Source: CAJXSN01 sp947492235
Lineage (GTDB): Bacteria; Pseudomonadota; Alphaproteobacteria; Sphingomonadales; Sphingomonadaceae
Assembly (NCBI RefSeq): GCF_042492175.1
Contig: NZ_CP170453.1
Coordinates: 868,001 to 932,000 of the forward strand
Length of the DNA: 64,000 bases
Direction of reading: 5' to 3'
Positions 27,592 through 36,116 of the stretch are shown here, piece after piece. Every line of letters starts with the position of its first letter. Position 1 is the stretch's first letter. A program made the position numbers and the translations under genes. The notes under the pieces are model-generated. The model was not told the DNA's origin and searched no databases. It saw nothing but the letters and a program-made list of their open reading frames with translations.

Positions 27592-29412
27592 ATGCTGATG
27601 CAAACCCATGAAGCCCGCCTTTCCGCCCTGCGCGAGGAACTGAAAAGCCGAGGTCTGGCCGGGTTCGTCATCCCGATTTCTGATGAACATATGAGCGAAT
27701 ATGTCGGCGAAGATTCGCAGCGGCTGGCGTGGCTCACCGGCTTTGGCGGCAGCGCGGGCAGCGCGGCGGTGATGACGCATCAGGCGGCGATCTTCATCGA
27801 CGGGCGCTACACCGTGCAAGTCCGCGATCAGGTGGACGAGAAGCTGTTCGATTATCAGTCTGTGCCCGCCACCAGCCCGGCGAAATGGCTGGCCGAGAAC
27901 GTGCAGGAGGGCGACCGGATTGGCTATGACGCTTGGCTCCACTCGCGCGGCTGGGCCGAGGCTACGGCGAAGCTACTGGCGGATAAAGGCGGCCAGCTGG
28001 TCGCCGTCGATGGCAATCCGGTGGACGCAGTGTGGCAAGACCGCCCCCAGCCGAGCGCGGCAGTGGCAATGGTTCACACCGATACGCTGTCAGGCCGCAG
28101 CAGCGCAGAAAAGCGCGGCGATGTGGCCGAGTGGCTGAAGCAAGAGAAGCTCGATACGGCGGTGATCTCCGCGCTCGATTCGGTGGCATGGCTGCTCAAT
28201 ATTCGCGGGGCCGATATTGCTCATACGCCGGTCGCATTGAGCTATGTTGTGGCCCATGCCGATGGCACGGCGGAGCTGTTTATCGCTCCAGAGAAAGTCA
28301 CGCCGGAATTGCAGCAGCATCTGGGCAACGCCGTGACGGTGCGTGACCGGACGGAGTTTGCCCCGGCGCTGCATGGCCTGTCGGGAAAGCGCGTTGCGGT
28401 CGATCCGGAATACGGCGTGGCGGCGATCACCAAGGCGCTGGAAGATGGCGGGGCGACCGCCATTGCCAAGCGCGATCCGACCATTCTGGCGCGCGCGGTG
28501 AAGAACCCGGTCGAGGCGCAGGGCCACCGCGATGCTCAGGCCCGCGACGGGGCGGCGGTTTCGCGCTTCCTGTGCTGGCTGGAGACGGAAGGCCCAACCG
28601 GCCAAGTGGACGAATTGGCCGCAGCGGCGAAATTGCAGGCCTGCCGCGCTGAAGATCCGGGTCTGAAAGACCTGTCTTTCGACACGATCAGTGCCGCCGC
28701 GGGCCACGCCGCTCTGCCGCATTACAAGGTGGACGAGGACACCAACATCCCCATCCCGCCCGGCAGCATCTATCTGGTGGATTCGGGCGGCCAGTACACG
28801 CTTGGGGATGGCGCTGGCACGACGGACATCACCCGTACTGTCTGGATTGGACCGGGCGAACCTACCGCGGAAATGAAGGACCGCTTCACCCGCGTGCTGA
28901 AGGGGCATATCGCGATTGCCACAGTGACCTTCCCCGAAGGCACCAATGGCGGCCAGCTCGATAGCTTGGCCCGCCATTCGTTGTGGCTGGCCGGGACCGA
29001 TTACGCCCACGGCACGGGCCACGGGGTCGGCAGCTTCCTTTCGGTCCACGAAGGGCCGCAGCGCATCGCGAAAACCGCTGGCGCGCAGGGCGGCACGCTG
29101 GAGCCACTGCAGGCCGGGATGATCCTTTCCAACGAACCCGGCTATTACAAGGCAGGCGAGTTCGGCATTCGGATCGAGAATCTGGTCCTGACCGAGGAGC
29201 GTGAGATACCGGGGGCCGATGAAGGGACTTGGTTAGGCTTTGAAAACCTCACTTGGGTGCCGATCGACCGCACGCTGATCGAGCCGGCCCTGCTGACCGC
29301 AGACGAGCGCGCATGGCTTGACCAGTATCACGCCGACACCCGCGCGCTGCTCGCCCCGCAGCTGGAAGGCGCAGCGCTGGAATGGCTGGAGCGACACACG
29401 CGGCTTCTCTGA
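27592..29412 (+). CDS. Xaa-Pro aminopeptidase, M24 family
   Basis: Metallopeptidase of 606 residues that removes an N-terminal residue preceding proline. Two creatinase-like N-terminal domains (1-310) precede the pita-bread domain. The metal ligands are present: Asp in VDSGGQYTLGDGAGTTDITRT split over two sites (about 397 and 411), His in HGTGHGVGSF (about 477), Glu in SNEPGYY (about 515) and Glu in FGIRIEN (about 529). No signal peptide, so it is cytoplasmic. An ATG at 27598 is a second possible start; AGGA lies before 27592. It is divergent from the oligopeptidase gene over 114 bases. Confidence 0.92.
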   Translation: MLMQTHEARLSALREELKSRGLAGFVIPISDEHMSEYVGEDSQRLAWLTGFGGSAGSAAVMTHQAAIFIDGRYTVQVRDQVDEKLFDYQSVPATSPAKWLAENVQEGDRIGYDAWLHSRGWAEATAKLLADKGGQLVAVDGNPVDAVWQDRPQPSAAVAMVHTDTLSGRSSAEKRGDVAEWLKQEKLDTAVISALDSVAWLLNIRGADIAHTPVALSYVVAHADGTAELFIAPEKVTPELQQHLGNAVTVRDRTEFAPALHGLSGKRVAVDPEYGVAAITKALEDGGATAIAKRDPTILARAVKNPVEAQGHRDAQARDGAAVSRFLCWLETEGPTGQVDELAAAAKLQACRAEDPGLKDLSFDTISAAAGHAALPHYKVDEDTNIPIPPGSIYLVDSGGQYTLGDGAGTTDITRTVWIGPGEPTAEMKDRFTRVLKGHIAIATVTFPEGTNGGQLDSLARHSLWLAGTDYAHGTGHGVGSFLSVHEGPQRIAKTAGAQGGTLEPLQAGMILSNEPGYYKAGEFGIRIENLVLTEEREIPGADEGTWLGFENLTWVPIDRTLIEPALLTADERAWLDQYHADTRALLAPQLEGAALEWLERHTRLL

Positions 29413-29483
29413 TTGTCGCTTTGACTCGCCCACCCATGTTCCGGTAATGTTCCACTATCGCGAGTCGCGGCAGGAGACAGGCA

Positions 29484-29864
29484 ATGATCGGATATGTGAC
29501 ACTGGGCACCAATGACCTCGCGAAGGGCGCGAAGTTTTTCGACGCCATTGCGAAGGAGCTAGGTGTCGGGCGGATGATGGAATTCGACAGCTTTATCGCG
29601 TGGGGCGAGATGGGCGGCGCACCGGGCGTAGCCCTGACCCAGCCCTTCGACGGCGAGAAGGCCAGTGTGGGCAACGGTACGATGGTCGCGCTGCAAGTCG
29701 CCGACCGAGAGCAGGTGCAGCGGGTCTATGACATCGCCATCACACAGGGCGGTAAGGATGAAGGCCCGCCCGGACCGCGCGGAGATGACGGTTTTTACGC
29801 CGCCTATTTCCGCGATCTGGACGGACACAAACTCAACGCGTTCTGCATGGTTGGGCCAGAATGA
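29484..29864 (+). CDS. VOC (glyoxalase/bleomycin-resistance fold) family protein
   Basis: Protein of 126 residues with a single vicinal-oxygen-chelate fold: GYVTLGTNDLAKGAKFFDAI at the start, a central VALQVADREQVQRVYDIAI strand-helix and the C-terminal FYAAYFRDLDGHKLNAFC, where the family normally places metal-coordinating residues. It looks like the widespread unassigned lyase-like members rather than glyoxalase I. AGGAGA lies 8 bases before the ATG. The promoter region just upstream contains TTGACT at 29421. The cupin gene follows after 52 bases. Confidence 0.88.
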   Translation: MIGYVTLGTNDLAKGAKFFDAIAKELGVGRMMEFDSFIAWGEMGGAPGVALTQPFDGEKASVGNGTMVALQVADREQVQRVYDIAITQGGKDEGPPGPRGDDGFYAAYFRDLDGHKLNAFCMVGPE

Positions 29865-29916
29865 GACTGACTTGATGAGATAGCCTGAACGAGCAGGCCA
29901 ATAGAGGGGATCTACA

Positions 29917-30318
29917 ATGAGCGGACCACACACACTGACCGAGCAATTCATCCATCTTGGGCTAGGCGCAACATCGGTCCCCCAGCCTCCTTTTGACGGA
30001 ATGGAATGGTATGAGGGGTACGGCCAGCGGCATGGCGCGGACGGAGCCGAAGGCCGGCTCGTCTCTATGTACACCTTCGATGCGGATTGGGATGTGTGGG
30101 AAATGCACCCCAAGGGGACCGAAGTGGTCCTGTGCGTCGAAGGCAGCATGACCCTGCATCAGGAGCATCCCGATGGCACCGTGAATGCGGTCACTATCGG
30201 CAAAGGCGAATACGCCATCAACCCGCCAGGCGTGTGGCACACCGCCGACATATCGGGCGCTTCTGCCACGGCGGTGTTCATTACAGCCGGGGAAGGGACC
30301 GAGCATCGGCCCCGCTAG
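29917..30318 (+). CDS. Cupin domain protein
   Basis: Single-domain protein of 133 residues. The cupin motifs are weak but present: WEMHPKGTEVVLCVEGSM for motif 1 (only one histidine-like ligand, HPKGTE) and INPPGVWHTAD for motif 2, so it may bind a metal through His, Glu and His. Members of this group are commonly unassigned. GAGGGG lies 8 bases before the ATG. Downstream, TTCATCT and AGATGAA (30332-30353) can pair as a small hairpin without a T tract. Confidence 0.82.
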   Translation: MSGPHTLTEQFIHLGLGATSVPQPPFDGMEWYEGYGQRHGADGAEGRLVSMYTFDADWDVWEMHPKGTEVVLCVEGSMTLHQEHPDGTVNAVTIGKGEYAINPPGVWHTADISGASATAVFITAGEGTEHRPR

Positions 30319-30457
30319 CGCCCGGGTTATTCATCTTTTCCGCTAGATGAATGAACAACGTGCCGTGATACAATCCGCGACACTTCTCCTGCTATCCGGC
30401 AAACTCCTGTGACACTCCGCCTCTAGAACGGCATTTGTGAGTTGCGAATGCGGGTGG

Positions 30458-30483
30458 CCCCCTCCCCCCTCTCCCCCTCCCTC
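30458..30483 (-). other. G-quadruplex motif (minus strand) in a homopyrimidine tract
   Basis: The plus strand is all C and T over 26 bases, with C runs of 5, 6, 5 and 3. The minus strand therefore has four G runs joined by loops of 1, 3 and 1 bases, which meets the usual G-quadruplex rule. It ends 44 bases before the EF-hand start codon. The remaining 209-base gap 30319-30527 holds no gene that I can support. Confidence 0.7.
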
Positions 30484-30527
30484 GGGGCGCTCGCTTCGCA
30501 GCTCGCGACTTTTGTCGTAATGGAGAA

Positions 30528-31154
30528 ATGAAAATGAAAATCCCCACCCCCAATTTTACCCTCAAGTCGCCCAAGACTATCGCGATTGCATTGGCATCCG
30601 CCTCGCTGCTGGTTGGCGGCGTCGCCGTTGCCCAGCAGACGCACGGCGACAAGGGTCCGATGACCCGCGCAGAAGTTGCCGAGCGCTCGCTCGAAAAGTT
30701 CGCCAAGATGGACGCCAATGGCGATGGTCAGCTGGATAGCACCGACCGCGATGCCAAGATGGCCGAGCGCTTTGCCGCAGCCGACACCGATGGTGATGGC
30801 GTCCTGACCCAAGCCGAAGTGACCGCAGCCCGCGAGGCGCGGCGCGGTGACCGGCAGGAACGCCGGGCTGCACGCGGTGCTGACACCGAGAACGGCGAAC
30901 GCATGAAGCGCGGCGGCAAACGCGGCGGAAAGCACGGCATGCGTGGCGGCCGCGGAATGCGCGGAATGGAAATGATGGCGCAGGCCGATACCGACGGTAA
31001 CGGCTCTGTCAGCCAGGCCGAGTTTCAGGCCGCTGCCCTTGCCCGGTTCGACAAGGCCGACACCAATGGTGATGGCACGGTGACCGCCGAAGAACGCAAG
31101 GCCGCCCGTCAGGCGCACCGCGCCGAACGCTCCGCCGAGCGGACGGCAAGCTAA
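30528..31154 (+). CDS. Exported EF-hand calcium-binding protein
   Basis: Protein of 208 residues with a signal peptide ending near VAVAQQ (36). Four EF-hand loops can be read: DANGDGQLDSTD (62-73), DTDGDGVLTQAE (86-97), DTDGNGSVSQAE (154-165) and DTNGDGTVTAEE (178-189). Each keeps Asp at 1, 3 and 5 or close equivalents; loop 1 ends in Asp in place of Glu. Between the two pairs lies a basic, Gly/Arg/Met-rich stretch (126-150, GGKRGGKHGMRGGRG). Two ATGs are 6 bases apart; TGGAGAA precedes the first. The two-component genes follow 24 bases later, so it may be co-transcribed with them or be their target. Confidence 0.88.
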   Translation: MKMKIPTPNFTLKSPKTIAIALASASLLVGGVAVAQQTHGDKGPMTRAEVAERSLEKFAKMDANGDGQLDSTDRDAKMAERFAAADTDGDGVLTQAEVTAAREARRGDRQERRAARGADTENGERMKRGGKRGGKHGMRGGRGMRGMEMMAQADTDGNGSVSQAEFQAAALARFDKADTNGDGTVTAEERKAARQAHRAERSAERTAS

Positions 31155-31178
31155 AACATACGGAAGGAAGGGGCGGCG

Positions 31179-31940
31179 ATGACCACCAACCCATCGGGCT
31201 CTGACTCACTGGCATCAACGTCGCCCCACATCCTCCTCGTCGATGACGAAGCTACGTTGCGCGAACCCCTGGCCGAGTATCTCACCGGTCAGGGGTTTCG
31301 TGTGTCCGAAGCAGACAGCGGGGCCGGTGCCCGCACCGCGCTGCTCAGCGAAACACCGGACATCGCTCTCGTGGACATCATGATGCCGGGCGAAGACGGC
31401 CTCTCGCTGACCCGCCATCTGATCGAGGCGCGCGATCTCCCCGTCATCCTTCTGACTGCAAAGGGCGAGCCGACAGACCGGATCGTCGGACTGGAAATTG
31501 GCGCGGATGATTACGTGACAAAGCCGTTCGAACCGCGCGAGCTGGTCGCGCGCATCCGTTCGGTCCTGCGCCGGGCCGGACGCGCGGCTCCAACGCCAAG
31601 CGAGGATCTGCTGTACGAGTTCGAAGGCTGGCATCTCGATCCGGTCAAGCATCGCCTGACTGATCCCGACGGCACGGTGATTGCAATCTCCACTGCCGAA
31701 TTCCGCATGCTGAAAGCCTTTCTCGACCATCCCCGTAGCGTGATGAACCGCGACCGGCTGCTCGACATGGTGCAAGGCCGCGAGGCGCAATTGTTCGACC
31801 GTGCGGTGGACAATCAGGTCAGCCGCCTACGCCGCAAGATCGAGGCGAACAGCCGTGATCCGCAACTCATCCTCACCGTGCGAGGCGGCGGCTACCAGTT
31901 CGCGGCAGACGTGCGCCGCGTGACGCAGCAAAGCGGCTGA
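31179..31940 (+). CDS. OmpR-family response regulator
   Basis: DNA-binding regulator of 253 residues. The receiver domain (about 15-130) has the acidic pair DDE near 23, the phosphoacceptor Asp66 in LVDIMMPG, the Thr in LLTAKG and Lys in VTKPFEPRE. A winged-helix effector domain (about 150-245) ends in DNQVSRLRRKIE and LTVRGGGYQF, the usual OmpR/PhoB recognition region. GGAAGGAAGGGG precedes the ATG. The cognate kinase starts 5 bases after the stop. Confidence 0.94.
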   Translation: MTTNPSGSDSLASTSPHILLVDDEATLREPLAEYLTGQGFRVSEADSGAGARTALLSETPDIALVDIMMPGEDGLSLTRHLIEARDLPVILLTAKGEPTDRIVGLEIGADDYVTKPFEPRELVARIRSVLRRAGRAAPTPSEDLLYEFEGWHLDPVKHRLTDPDGTVIAISTAEFRMLKAFLDHPRSVMNRDRLLDMVQGREAQLFDRAVDNQVSRLRRKIEANSRDPQLILTVRGGGYQFAADVRRVTQQSG

Positions 31941-31945
31941 GCAGA

Positions 31946-33355
31946 ATGCGCCTGTGGCCCTCCAGCCTACGCGGCCAGACGCTGCTTGCTGTGGCCCTTG
32001 CGCTGGTCATCACTCAGGCGTTTTCCGCCGTACTTCTTTACCGTGCAGGCGAGACGCAGCGCGAGAACGATATCATCAATCGGGCAGCTATCAGCCTGTT
32101 GCTGGAACAGGACCGGCCGCAAGAGAGGCGCGGCATCCGGGGCGATCGCGGCCCACGCGCGCTGGCCACACGCCGCATCGAGCGTTCGCGTCCCGCCATC
32201 ATCACCCCAAAATTCGCGCCCCAAGAAGGTGAACGGATCGAAAGCGGACTGGGCGAGCAACTCGGCGGCATTTTGGAACGTCAGGGGCAAGCGTTCACGC
32301 AAGTCGTGGTGCTGAAGCGCAAGGCCGGCGACGACCCGTGGCTTACCGCCGCAGCCAAAGGCGGCGCTCGCTTCGCCCGCCGGTCCGACTGGCAGGGCGA
32401 AACCATTCTCGTGGCCGCGATCGAGCTGCCCGAAAACGCCGGCTGGAAGGTTGCCCGCGTTGCGGTGCCGCCGCGCGAGCGTGGACGTGTCGTCGGTTTG
32501 ATCGTCCAGACAACCCTGCTGTTTCTGGTGCTGATGGGCGTGCTGTTCCTGCTGCTTCGCCGGATCACCCGGCCGCTCGCGCAATTGACCGGCCGGACCG
32601 AGCAATTTGCCGCCACACAGGATGCCGCCGAGCCTCTGCCCGCAACCGGCCCCGCCGATGTCCAGCGACTGATCACTGCGCACAATGCGATGGAGGCGCG
32701 CATCGCCGCGCTGCTCGACGAAAAAGACGTAATGCTGGGCGCCATCGGGCACGATCTGAAAACCCCGCTTACTGCCCTGCGCGTGCGGATCGAGGCGGTG
32801 GAGGATGAGGGCCAACGGGCCAAGATGGCCGCCGGAATTGAAGACATTACCCGCTCACTCGACGACATTCTCTCGCTCGCCCGGATCGGGCGCGCGCCCG
32901 GTGCACCGGAGAATGCTCAATTGAACGCACTCGCCTCCTCTGTGGTCGAGGAGTTCGAGGATATGGGGAAAGACGTCAGCTTTGCCGGCGCGGAGAAGAT
33001 CACCGCGCCGGTCCATGTCACATGGTTGCGCCGGGCCTTGCGCAATCTGGTCTCCAACGCCGTACGCTATGGGGGCACCGCGCAGGTCTCGCTGCTGAGC
33101 CAAGATGGCGCGGCGATTCTGCGAGTGGAGGATAATGGCCCCGGTATCCCTGCAGACCAGATGGCCGATATGCTGGAGCCGTTCCGGCGCGGCGAAGCCA
33201 GCCGCAACCGCGCCACTGGCGGCGCAGGCCTCGGATTGACCATCGCCCGTGCCATTGCCCAGCAGCACGGCGGATCGCTGGTCCTCACCAACCGCGAAAG
33301 CGGCGGATTGCGCGCCGATATCCTTCTGCCTGCAAGTGGCCGTAACGAAATCTAG
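31946..33355 (+). CDS. Sensor histidine kinase, EnvZ-like
   Basis: Membrane kinase of 469 residues, partner of the regulator just upstream. A first helix (about 12-32) and a second (about 185-205, LIVQTTLLFLVLMGVLFLLL) enclose a periplasmic domain of about 150 residues rich in Arg and Glu. A HAMP domain (about 206-258) leads to the dimerisation domain with the phosphoacceptor His269 in IGHDLKTPLTALR, and an HATPase domain with NLVSNAVRYGG, VEDNGPGIP and GGAGLGLTIARAIAQQHGG. The stimulus is unknown; the EF-hand gene in front hints at calcium or envelope stress. Confidence 0.92.
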   Translation: MRLWPSSLRGQTLLAVALALVITQAFSAVLLYRAGETQRENDIINRAAISLLLEQDRPQERRGIRGDRGPRALATRRIERSRPAIITPKFAPQEGERIESGLGEQLGGILERQGQAFTQVVVLKRKAGDDPWLTAAAKGGARFARRSDWQGETILVAAIELPENAGWKVARVAVPPRERGRVVGLIVQTTLLFLVLMGVLFLLLRRITRPLAQLTGRTEQFAATQDAAEPLPATGPADVQRLITAHNAMEARIAALLDEKDVMLGAIGHDLKTPLTALRVRIEAVEDEGQRAKMAAGIEDITRSLDDILSLARIGRAPGAPENAQLNALASSVVEEFEDMGKDVSFAGAEKITAPVHVTWLRRALRNLVSNAVRYGGTAQVSLLSQDGAAILRVEDNGPGIPADQMADMLEPFRRGEASRNRATGGAGLGLTIARAIAQQHGGSLVLTNRESGGLRADILLPASGRNEI

Positions 33356-33376
33356 GCGTCATGCGAAAATGCGTTC

Positions 33377-34477
33377 ATGGACAAGAACATGACCGCAAAG
33401 CTCTATGCCGCTCCTCTGTCGCTCTATTCCGGAAAGGCGCGCGCCTATCTCGACTGGAAGGGCGTAGACTATACTGAAGTGCTCGCCTCGCCCGATATTT
33501 ACCGCGACATCATCGTGCCGAATGTCGGGCGGCCTGTGATTCCGGTGATGGAGGCAGAGGACGGCGCGATCCTGCAGGATACGACCCTGATCATCGATCA
33601 TTACGAGCACTTGGCCGATGGCTCCTCGATCTATCCCGCCTCCCCGCGCCAGCGCCTCGCCGCCCTTTTGCTGGAATGCTTTGGCGATGAATGGCTGGTC
33701 ATCCCGGCGATGCACTATCGCTGGAATTACAACGCGGAGTGGGTTTACGGCGAGTTCGGCGCGGTGGCCCTGCCCGGTGGGACACCGGAAGAGCAATACG
33801 CCATCGGCAAGGAACGCGGCGCGACATTTCGCGGGTTCGTGCCGGTTCTGGGCATCAACGCAGCGACTATTCCGGCCATCGAAGCGAGCTACGAACAATT
33901 GCTGCGCGACCTGGATGTGCAATTCTCGGCGCATAACTTTCTATTCGGCAGCCGCCCGTCGATAGGCGATTTCGGTCTGATCGGTCCGCTTTACGCCCAT
34001 CTCTACCGCGATCCGGCGTCGGGCGAGATCATGGAGCGCATTGCCCCCGCCGTTGCCCGGTGGGTGGAGCGGATGGTTAAAGTGAAAACTCCGCAGTCGG
34101 GCGATTTCTTGTCCGACGACACTGTCCCCGAAACGCTGCTGCCTGTGCTCAGCCGCATGATGAGCGAACAGCTGCCTTATCTCCAGCGCACGTCAGCCAT
34201 GTTGGGCGAGTGGATGGAGCAAACCGGCGGTGACGAGCCACCGCGCGCGGTCGGCATGGCGCCTTTCACCATCGAGGGCGTCACGGGCGAACGGATCGCC
34301 ACGCCGTTCAGCCTATGGATGCTGCAACGCGCGCTTGATTATCTGGCGTCGCTGGACGGCGCGGACCGCTCAGCGTGCGAGGACCTGCTGGCAAGCGTCG
34401 GCGGAGAGGCGCTTTTGTCGTTCACACTCCCCGCCCGTCTGACTTTCGCGGACCACATATTGCGGGTGGAGCGCTAA
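33377..34477 (+). CDS. Glutathione S-transferase-like protein
   Basis: Protein of about 366 residues. The first 85 residues match a thioredoxin-fold GST N-terminal domain (LYAAPLSLYSGKARAYLDWK, then GRPVIPVMEAEDGAILQDTTLI, where V-IPV is the cis-Pro turn). A helical GST C-terminal domain follows (SRPSIGDFGLIGPLYAHLYRD around 200). The last 110 residues form an added helical region not needed in classical GSTs. Neither an N-terminal catalytic Cys nor Ser can be assigned with confidence. Starts at 33377 or 33389 are both possible, with no strong ribosome site for either. Confidence 0.72.
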   Translation: MDKNMTAKLYAAPLSLYSGKARAYLDWKGVDYTEVLASPDIYRDIIVPNVGRPVIPVMEAEDGAILQDTTLIIDHYEHLADGSSIYPASPRQRLAALLLECFGDEWLVIPAMHYRWNYNAEWVYGEFGAVALPGGTPEEQYAIGKERGATFRGFVPVLGINAATIPAIEASYEQLLRDLDVQFSAHNFLFGSRPSIGDFGLIGPLYAHLYRDPASGEIMERIAPAVARWVERMVKVKTPQSGDFLSDDTVPETLLPVLSRMMSEQLPYLQRTSAMLGEWMEQTGGDEPPRAVGMAPFTIEGVTGERIATPFSLWMLQRALDYLASLDGADRSACEDLLASVGGEALLSFTLPARLTFADHILRVER

Positions 34478-34494
34478 CCGCCCCGGCCTGCGCC

Positions 34495-36069
34495 CTAACG
34501 CATCAGCCCGCCGATCAGATTTCGCACGAACCGCCCGGCGGTCGCTCCGCCCAGCGCCGTGGCGACCGTTCCCGCTGCCGAAGTCGCCGCGCTGCGGGTG
34601 GGGTTGGCGCGGCTTTTGCGCCCGGTCAGCTTGGCCGCAAGGATCGTGGCAGCGGAACTGGCCGCAGCACCGGCAGCGGCTTTGCCCGCTTTCTCCCACA
34701 AGGACGTCGTCTTGCGCGGCCGCTTGGCGACTTCTTCCTTGCCCTTTTCCTCGACTTCCTCGGCCGTGGAGGCGGCATCGACAGCCTTTGCCGCCAGCAC
34801 TTCTTCCGCACTTTCGCGGTCGACCGCCTCGTCATACTTGCCCTCGACCGGGCTGATCGACTTGATGATCGCGCGTTCTTTCTTGCTCACCGGGCCAAGA
34901 CGGCTGCGCGGCGGCTTCACCAGCGTGCGCTGGACCACCGATGGCGCGCCATCTTCCAGCAGGGTGGAGACCAGCGCCTCGCCCACTTTCAGCTCGGTAA
35001 TCGCTTCCTCGACATCGAGATCGGGGTTAATCCGGAAGGTCTCTGCCGCCGCCTTGATCGCGCGTTTGTCGCGCGGAGTGAAGGCACGCAGAGCGTGCTG
35101 GACGCGGTTGCCCAGCTGTCCGGCGACTTCTTCGGGGATATCGATCGGGTTCTGGGTGACGAAGAACACGCCCACGCCCTTTGAGCGGATCAGGCGCACG
35201 ACCTGCTCGATCTTGTCCTCCAGCGCCTTGGGCGCATCGTCGAACAGCAAATGCGCCTCGTCGAAGAAGAACACGAGCTTGGGTTTTTCCGGATCGCCAA
35301 CTTCGGGCAGCGTCTCGAACAACTCCGCCAGCAGCCATAGCAGGAAAGTGGCATACAGCTTGGGGCTGCGCATCAATTTGTCGGCGGCGAGCACGTTTAT
35401 ATAGCCGCGCCCTTCATCATCGACTTGCAAGAAGTCGTCGATTTCCAGCGCCGGCTCGCCAAAAAACAGATCGGCCCCTTGCGATTCGAAGCTGAGCAAT
35501 TGCCGCTGGATCGCGCCCACGCTCTGCTTGCTGACATTGCCGTATGTGCCCGACAGCTCCTTCGCATTCTCCGAAGCCCAGGCGAGGATGGCTTGCAAAT
35601 CGCCGAAATCGAGCAGCAGCAGGCCGTTGTCATCAGCATGGCGGAAAACAATTTGCAGCACGCCTTCCTGCGTGTCGTTCAGATCGAGCAGGCGAGCGAG
35701 CAGCAGCGGGCCCATTTCAGACACAGTGGTGCGAATCGGATGGCCCTGCTCGCCATACAAATCCCAGAAAATCGCCGGATTGTCGGAATAGGCGTAGTCG
35801 TCCATGCCGAGCTCTTCGGCCCGCCCTTCGAGCTTGTCGGCATGCTTGAAGGTGGGCGATCCAGCCATGGAGATGCCGGACAAATCGCCCTTCACATCGG
35901 CCACGAACACCGGGACACCATTGGCGGAAAAGCTCTCGGCCAGCCCCTGCAAGGTCACCGTTTTACCCGTACCGGTGGCGCCTGCGATCAGGCCGTGGCG
36001 GTTGGCGCGGGACAGGTCGAGCGACTGGCGCTCACCGTTCCCGCCCAGTCCAATAAAAATGTCACCCAT
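34495..36069 (-). CDS. HerA-like ATPase of the DUF853 (YjgR) family
   Basis: P-loop ATPase of 524 residues. Walker A is AGATGTGKTVTLQGLAE (about 30-45), the DUF853-specific blocks VFVADVKGDLSGI, PAIFWDLYGEQGHPIRTTVSEMGP in part, and LLLLDFGDLQAIL follow, and Walker B is LVFFFDEAHLLFDDAP near 265. The arginine-finger region is VGVFFVTQNPIDIP. The C terminus (about 420-524) is low-complexity, Ala-rich and basic (RKTTSLWEKAGKAAAGAAAS). The cellular role is not known; relatives of HerA move DNA. It is divergent from the pabB gene, with about 50 bases between. Confidence 0.88.
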   Translation of the reverse strand: MGDIFIGLGGNGERQSLDLSRANRHGLIAGATGTGKTVTLQGLAESFSANGVPVFVADVKGDLSGISMAGSPTFKHADKLEGRAEELGMDDYAYSDNPAIFWDLYGEQGHPIRTTVSEMGPLLLARLLDLNDTQEGVLQIVFRHADDNGLLLLDFGDLQAILAWASENAKELSGTYGNVSKQSVGAIQRQLLSFESQGADLFFGEPALEIDDFLQVDDEGRGYINVLAADKLMRSPKLYATFLLWLLAELFETLPEVGDPEKPKLVFFFDEAHLLFDDAPKALEDKIEQVVRLIRSKGVGVFFVTQNPIDIPEEVAGQLGNRVQHALRAFTPRDKRAIKAAAETFRINPDLDVEEAITELKVGEALVSTLLEDGAPSVVQRTLVKPPRSRLGPVSKKERAIIKSISPVEGKYDEAVDRESAEEVLAAKAVDAASTAEEVEEKGKEEVAKRPRKTTSLWEKAGKAAAGAAASSAATILAAKLTGRKSRANPTRSAATSAAGTVATALGGATAGRFVRNLIGGLMR

Positions 36070-36116
36070 GTCTGTCTCGTGCTCCCCAAGTGGTTTTCTT
36101 TTGCGCGGGCCGCTCT

